64,000 nucleotides of DNA from Haloterrigena salifodinae (GTDB lineage Archaea; Halobacteriota; Halobacteria; Halobacteriales; Natrialbaceae), in NCBI RefSeq assembly GCF_003977755.1, contig NZ_RQWN01000007.1:114848-178847 (forward strand), read 5' to 3'. Position numbers and translations under genes: made by a program. Positions 61,016 to 64,000 of this stretch are shown here, one piece after another; position 1 is the stretch's first letter, and every line of letters begins with the position of its first letter. Below the pieces are notes generated by a model that saw only the letters and a program-made list of their open reading frames with translations, ran no database searches and was not told where the DNA came from.

Positions 61016-62026
61016 ATGAGTATCGAAGTAACGACGCTCGATCCGCGGACCGACGCCGACGAGTGGAATCGATACGTCGAGCGCTCGGACGGGACGAACC
61101 CGTTCTACCGAGCCGAAGCGCTCCGCCTGCAGGCGACGGACACCGGGACGACGCCGCACCTGCTCGCCGGGTTCAAGGGCCAGGAGCCGATCGGGATCTT
61201 CCCCGTCTTCGAGTACGGGAAGGGGCCGGTCACCGGCGCGTTCTCGCCGGCGCCGTTCTCGTGGTCCTGTTACCTCGGGCCGGCGCTGCTGAACGTCGAC
61301 AAGCTCAAACAGCGCAAGGCCGACCGCCGAACGCGGCGGTTCCTCGAGGGCTGTCTCGCCTACATCGATCAGGAGCTCTCGCCGCTGTACGCCAAGTTCG
61401 TCACCGCCGAGTTCGACGACGTGCGGACGTTCACCTGGAACGAGTACACCGTCGAACCGGGCTACACCTACGTCGTCGACCTCGAGGGAAGCGAGGACGA
61501 CCTGTTGAAGCGGTTCAGCAGCGACGCGCGGAGCAACGTCCGCAACGCCGACCCGGACGCTTACGTCGTCGAAGAGGGCGACGGAGACGACGTCGAGCGC
61601 ATCGTCGAGCAGGTCGCGGCCCGCTATGAGAGCCAGAGCAAGCCGTTCCAGCTGAGCACGGAATTCGCCCGTTCGATGTACGAACAACTGCCCGACGGCG
61701 CGATCCGGCCGTACGTCTGTCGCGTCGACGGGACGTTCGTCGGCGGGATCCTCGTAGTCGAATCCGATCGGACCCGCTACCGGTGGCAGGGCGGGGTCAA
61801 ACCCGATACCGACGTCGACGTCCCGATCAACGACCTGCTCGACTGGCACGTCATGCGCGACGGCCTTCGCGACGGACTCGAGCGGTACGACCTCGTCGGC
61901 GCCGGCGTGCCGAGCATCAACCGATACAAGGCGAAGTTCAACCCCCGCCTCGAGACTCACTACGAGATCACGTCGGGTTCGTTCGGGATCGATCTGGTGG
62001 TCGACCGCTACCAAAAACACAGCTGA
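61016..62026 (+). CDS. FemAB/GNAT-like acyl- or aminoacyltransferase
   Basis: A 336-residue protein from ATG 61016. FNPFYRAEALRLQ-like opening, then LLAGFKGQEPIGIFPVFEYGKGPVTGAFSPAP, RFSSDARSNVRNADPDAYVVEE and GGILVVESDRTRYRWQGG ... GAGVPSINRYKAKFNP. These are hallmarks of the double-GNAT FemAB/CelD-type fold found in exopolysaccharide clusters. It transfers an acyl or amino-acid group to a glycan precursor. Coupled to the preceding phosphatase-like gene. Confidence 0.88.
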   Translation: MSIEVTTLDPRTDADEWNRYVERSDGTNPFYRAEALRLQATDTGTTPHLLAGFKGQEPIGIFPVFEYGKGPVTGAFSPAPFSWSCYLGPALLNVDKLKQRKADRRTRRFLEGCLAYIDQELSPLYAKFVTAEFDDVRTFTWNEYTVEPGYTYVVDLEGSEDDLLKRFSSDARSNVRNADPDAYVVEEGDGDDVERIVEQVAARYESQSKPFQLSTEFARSMYEQLPDGAIRPYVCRVDGTFVGGILVVESDRTRYRWQGGVKPDTDVDVPINDLLDWHVMRDGLRDGLERYDLVGAGVPSINRYKAKFNPRLETHYEITSGSFGIDLVVDRYQKHS

Positions 62027-62059
62027 GCCCGCGGGTGGAAACCGGCGGCGCTCAGACGA

Positions 62060-62326
62060 TCAGTCGGCTATCTGATACTTCGACTGCCGGGCGTCCTCGA
62101 GGTGGACACGGCTGGTGACCAGGCCCGCGTCCTCGAGTTTGCCGAGCGCGTACCGGACGGTTCGAGCGCAGAGTCGGGACTCGACGGCGATCTCTTCCTG
62201 AGTCATCGACCCCTCGTACTCGAGGACCTTGTAGACGAGTTTCGAACTGGGCGGCAGTTCGGTCAGCGACTCGGTTGGATCCGGGTCGTCGGCGTCGACC
62301 TCGGAGTCGGGTTCGGTCGCGCTCAT
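62060..62326 (-). CDS. Small winged-helix regulator
   Basis: An 88-residue protein. After an acidic N-terminus, LPPSSKLVYKVLEYEGSMTQEEIAVESRLCARTVRYALGKLEDAGLV is a full wHTH, followed by a short wing (TSRVHLEDARQSKYQI). It converges with the FemAB-like gene. Such small MarR/HTH-like regulators are common in haloarchaea; target unknown. Confidence 0.82.
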   Translation of the reverse strand: MSATEPDSEVDADDPDPTESLTELPPSSKLVYKVLEYEGSMTQEEIAVESRLCARTVRYALGKLEDAGLVTSRVHLEDARQSKYQIAD

Positions 62327-62824
62327 CGCTGGCCCCGAGCGGTCGACTCGCGTCGCGTTGTGCGGGCGATACCCGAACCGAACGGCGGATCGGCCGGCGG
62401 TCGGTCCGCAACTGCGGCGGTCCGATCGGACCGGCGGCCGGAAAGCGGACGAACTGTCTCCATTCGTACCCGGATCAAAACGGGCGGTTCGTATATACGA
62501 TATCGACAGTTCAGAAATCTAGGGAGCGGCTAACCCGGATATCGAACGGATAATGTGGAGCGAACGATCGACTACGCGCCGGATCGATCGGCGGCCGTCG
62601 GGCGGAGCGGCGAGGAGCGGTGGCTGTCGACTTCGACGCGGACCGTAGACGACGGACAGTCGCCGGCCGGGACAACCGCCCGGTCGACGCTCGCGGCCTC
62701 GTCGCGGCCCGGTGAGAGTGGGAATCGGCTGCGACGTCGGGACCGACAGCTGGCGATCCGACTGCCCGCGGAGACGGTCGATCGCTCGAGAACGGACGCG
62801 GTACCTGACGAACAACGAACGAAA
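62327..62824. other. Intergenic region without a convincing gene
   Basis: About 500 bases. Minor open frames (for example 62519-62815 on the minus strand) are Arg/Ser-rich and not credible. AT-rich sequence around 62480-62530 looks promoter-like for the wHTH gene. No repeats or RNA genes recognised. Confidence 0.4.
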
Positions 62825-63034
62825 TCAGCGGGCTTCCTTCGGGATGAAATCCGAAGTTTTCATTTCGCGGTACGTCGCACAGTCGGGACAGGCGTGAACG
62901 ACGTCGCGGTTATCCCCGAAGACGCGGGAGAACTGACGCGTCACCTGGTTCCCACAGTTGACACAGCGAGGGGCGGTCGTTTCCTGGCCGGACGTCATCG
63001 GCGTCCACTTCGCGTCGGTTGGTTCCGTCGACAT
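62825..63034 (-). CDS. Small zinc-ribbon protein (DUF7563-like)
   Basis: A 69-residue protein from ATG 63034 (ATG at 62998 would give 57 residues). RCVNCGNQVTRQFSRVFGDNRD ... ACPDCATYREM contains two CxxC knuckles. It resembles haloarchaeal mini zinc-ribbon proteins, called DUF7563 from memory. A TATA-like TATTTACTATAG lies upstream at about 63058-63070. Confidence 0.78.
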   Translation of the reverse strand: MSTEPTDAKWTPMTSGQETTAPRCVNCGNQVTRQFSRVFGDNRDVVHACPDCATYREMKTSDFIPKEAR

Positions 63035-63426
63035 CAACAACTCGTAGCGACAGAACGGTATTTACTATAGACTGCATAATCCCGCTGCTCGGCCGACCGC
63101 GCGGATATCAGTCGAGAAAATCAGTCCCGCGAGACAGTTCGGCAAACAGCAGTGTTACCCTCTCTCACGGTAGAAATTCAATATTTCTTTGGATTAACGG
63201 ACTGTTTTACCCGGCGTGAACGTCGGTTCGGCGACCGGTCTCGGCGACGCGTTGCGCGAACGATCGCAGTCGTCCCCGAGGGGAGGTTGGCCGAGAACGA
63301 ATCCATCGGCTGCAATCGGGCGACAGCGGGCCTCGACGGGCCGGAATACGGCGGAAATGACCGGAAAACCGCCCGACGGCAGTAGTAGCTGTATAATTAT
63401 CCGGCGAATCCGGGAAGGGACCGTCA
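63035..63426. other. Intergenic region, promoters only
   Basis: About 390 bases between the divergent zinc-ribbon gene and the sugar nucleotidyltransferase. AT-rich tracts at 63050-63075 and 63170-63200 are promoter-like. No credible gene seen. Confidence 0.4.
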
Positions 63427-64000
63427 ATGCAAGCCGTTGTGCTTACGGCGGGTGAGGGAACGCGAATCAGACCGCTCTCCGCGACGTTGCCGAAGCCGAT
63501 GTTGCCAGTCGCCGACCGGCCGCTGGCCGCCCACACCGTCGACGCGGCCGTCGACGCGGGGGCGGACGAAATCGTCCTCGTCGTCGGCTACGAGGACGAG
63601 ACCGTTCGCGACTACTTCGGCGACGAATACCGCGGGGTTCCGGTCTCGTACGCGGTCCAGACCGAACAGGCCGGAACGTCCCACGCCGTCGCCGCCGCCA
63701 AAGACCGCATCGACGGACCGTTCGCCGTCCTGAACGGCGACAACCTCTACGATCCGACGGCGATCGACCAACTGTTCGCGAACTGTCCGGCCGTCGGCGC
63801 CGTCGAAGTGGCCAAACCGCGGAATTACGGCGTCCTCAGCACCGAAGACGGGGTCGTCGACGACATCACCGAGAAACCGTCGGAGCCGCCGACGAACCTC
63901 GCCAACGCCGGCGCCTACGCCTTCCCCGAACGCGCCCGCGAGTGGCTCGAGGTCCCCGAAAGCGAGCGCGGCGAACACGAGATCACCGACGTGCTCGCGA
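63427..64000 (+). CDS. Sugar-1-phosphate nucleotidyltransferase (GlmU/RfbA-like), C-terminus beyond window
   Basis: The first 191 residues, from ATG 63427, are a nucleotidyltransferase domain: VVLTAGEGTRIRPLSATLPKPMLPVADRPLAAHTV with the signature G-x-G-T-R nucleotide loop, VLVVGYEDE, GTSHAVAAAKD, FAVLNGDNLYDP and AVEVAKPRNYGVL. It activates a hexose-1-phosphate to a (d)NDP-sugar. The frame is open to the window end. It fits the surface-glycan neighbourhood on its left. Confidence 0.92.
   Translation, partial: MQAVVLTAGEGTRIRPLSATLPKPMLPVADRPLAAHTVDAAVDAGADEIVLVVGYEDETVRDYFGDEYRGVPVSYAVQTEQAGTSHAVAAAKDRIDGPFAVLNGDNLYDPTAIDQLFANCPAVGAVEVAKPRNYGVLSTEDGVVDDITEKPSEPPTNLANAGAYAFPERAREWLEVPESERGEHEITDVLA

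Overview
This window is a high-GC haloarchaeal chromosome segment (Haloterrigena/Natrinema/Natronorubrum-like in character). The evidence is very acidic proteins, leaderless starts behind TATA boxes, Tat-dependent secretion, an Orc1/Cdc6 origin, GHMP-type shikimate kinase, CbtA/CbtB, a haloarchaeal-type thiolase, HTH-10 (Bat-like) regulators and HerA/XPB/Cdc48 proteins. No rRNA, tRNA or CRISPR array was found.

Layout. 1-6.3 kb: a partial membrane protein, a small membrane protein, an SDR nucleotide-sugar epimerase, an allantoinase/dihydroorotase-like amidohydrolase and pyrD. 6.35-8.7 kb: an AT-richer replication-origin element (orc1 plus seven origin-recognition-type boxes and an AT-rich stretch), bracketed by the 3' end of a thiolase gene and a decayed duplicate of that 3' end. 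8.7-12 kb: the thiolase, a truncated MaoC hydratase, and a cobalt-uptake unit (cbtB-cbtA plus a [2Fe-2S] ferredoxin). 12.2-20.8 kb: a nine-gene Mrp-type Na+/H+ antiporter operon. 20.9-26.8 kb: two paralogous tyrosine recombinases (one apparently without catalytic His/Tyr, one complete with a 15-bp-arm, 6-bp-spacer palindrome just upstream) flanking a glycerophosphodiesterase, a DUF4097-like lipoprotein and an HtpX-like protease. 27-33.5 kb: small membrane/lipo/zinc-ribbon proteins, a hydrolase, a wHTH-membrane protein pair, a Usp protein, and two sugar-modifying enzymes (DegT aminotransferase, CBS-SDR fusion).

33.5-42.5 kb looks like a laterally assembled, less GC-biased island: remnants of a dicarboxylate symporter and of a vapBC toxin-antitoxin pair, a PiT phosphate transporter, a hydrolase, a methyltransferase, an MBL-fold enzyme, an HTH-10 regulator, a non-canonical NRAMP transporter and a cupredoxin. 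42.6-54 kb returns to core genes: chorismate mutase/shikimate kinase, conserved haloarchaeal small proteins, an extremely lysine-rich secreted repeat protein, an R2lox-like oxidase, a Cdc48-type AAA ATPase and an XPB helicase.

54-58 kb is the most intriguing part. A ParA ATPase with an acidic partner gene lies divergent from a HerA-like coiled-coil ATPase, across about 1 kb of non-coding DNA filled with blocks of a 9-bp-period repeat (consensus GTGTASACN). This is a candidate chromosomal partition or segregation locus. 58-64 kb begins what looks like a surface-glycan cluster: PLP aminotransferase-like protein, alkaline-phosphatase-superfamily enzyme, FemAB/GNAT-like transferase, and a sugar nucleotidyltransferase cut by the window end.
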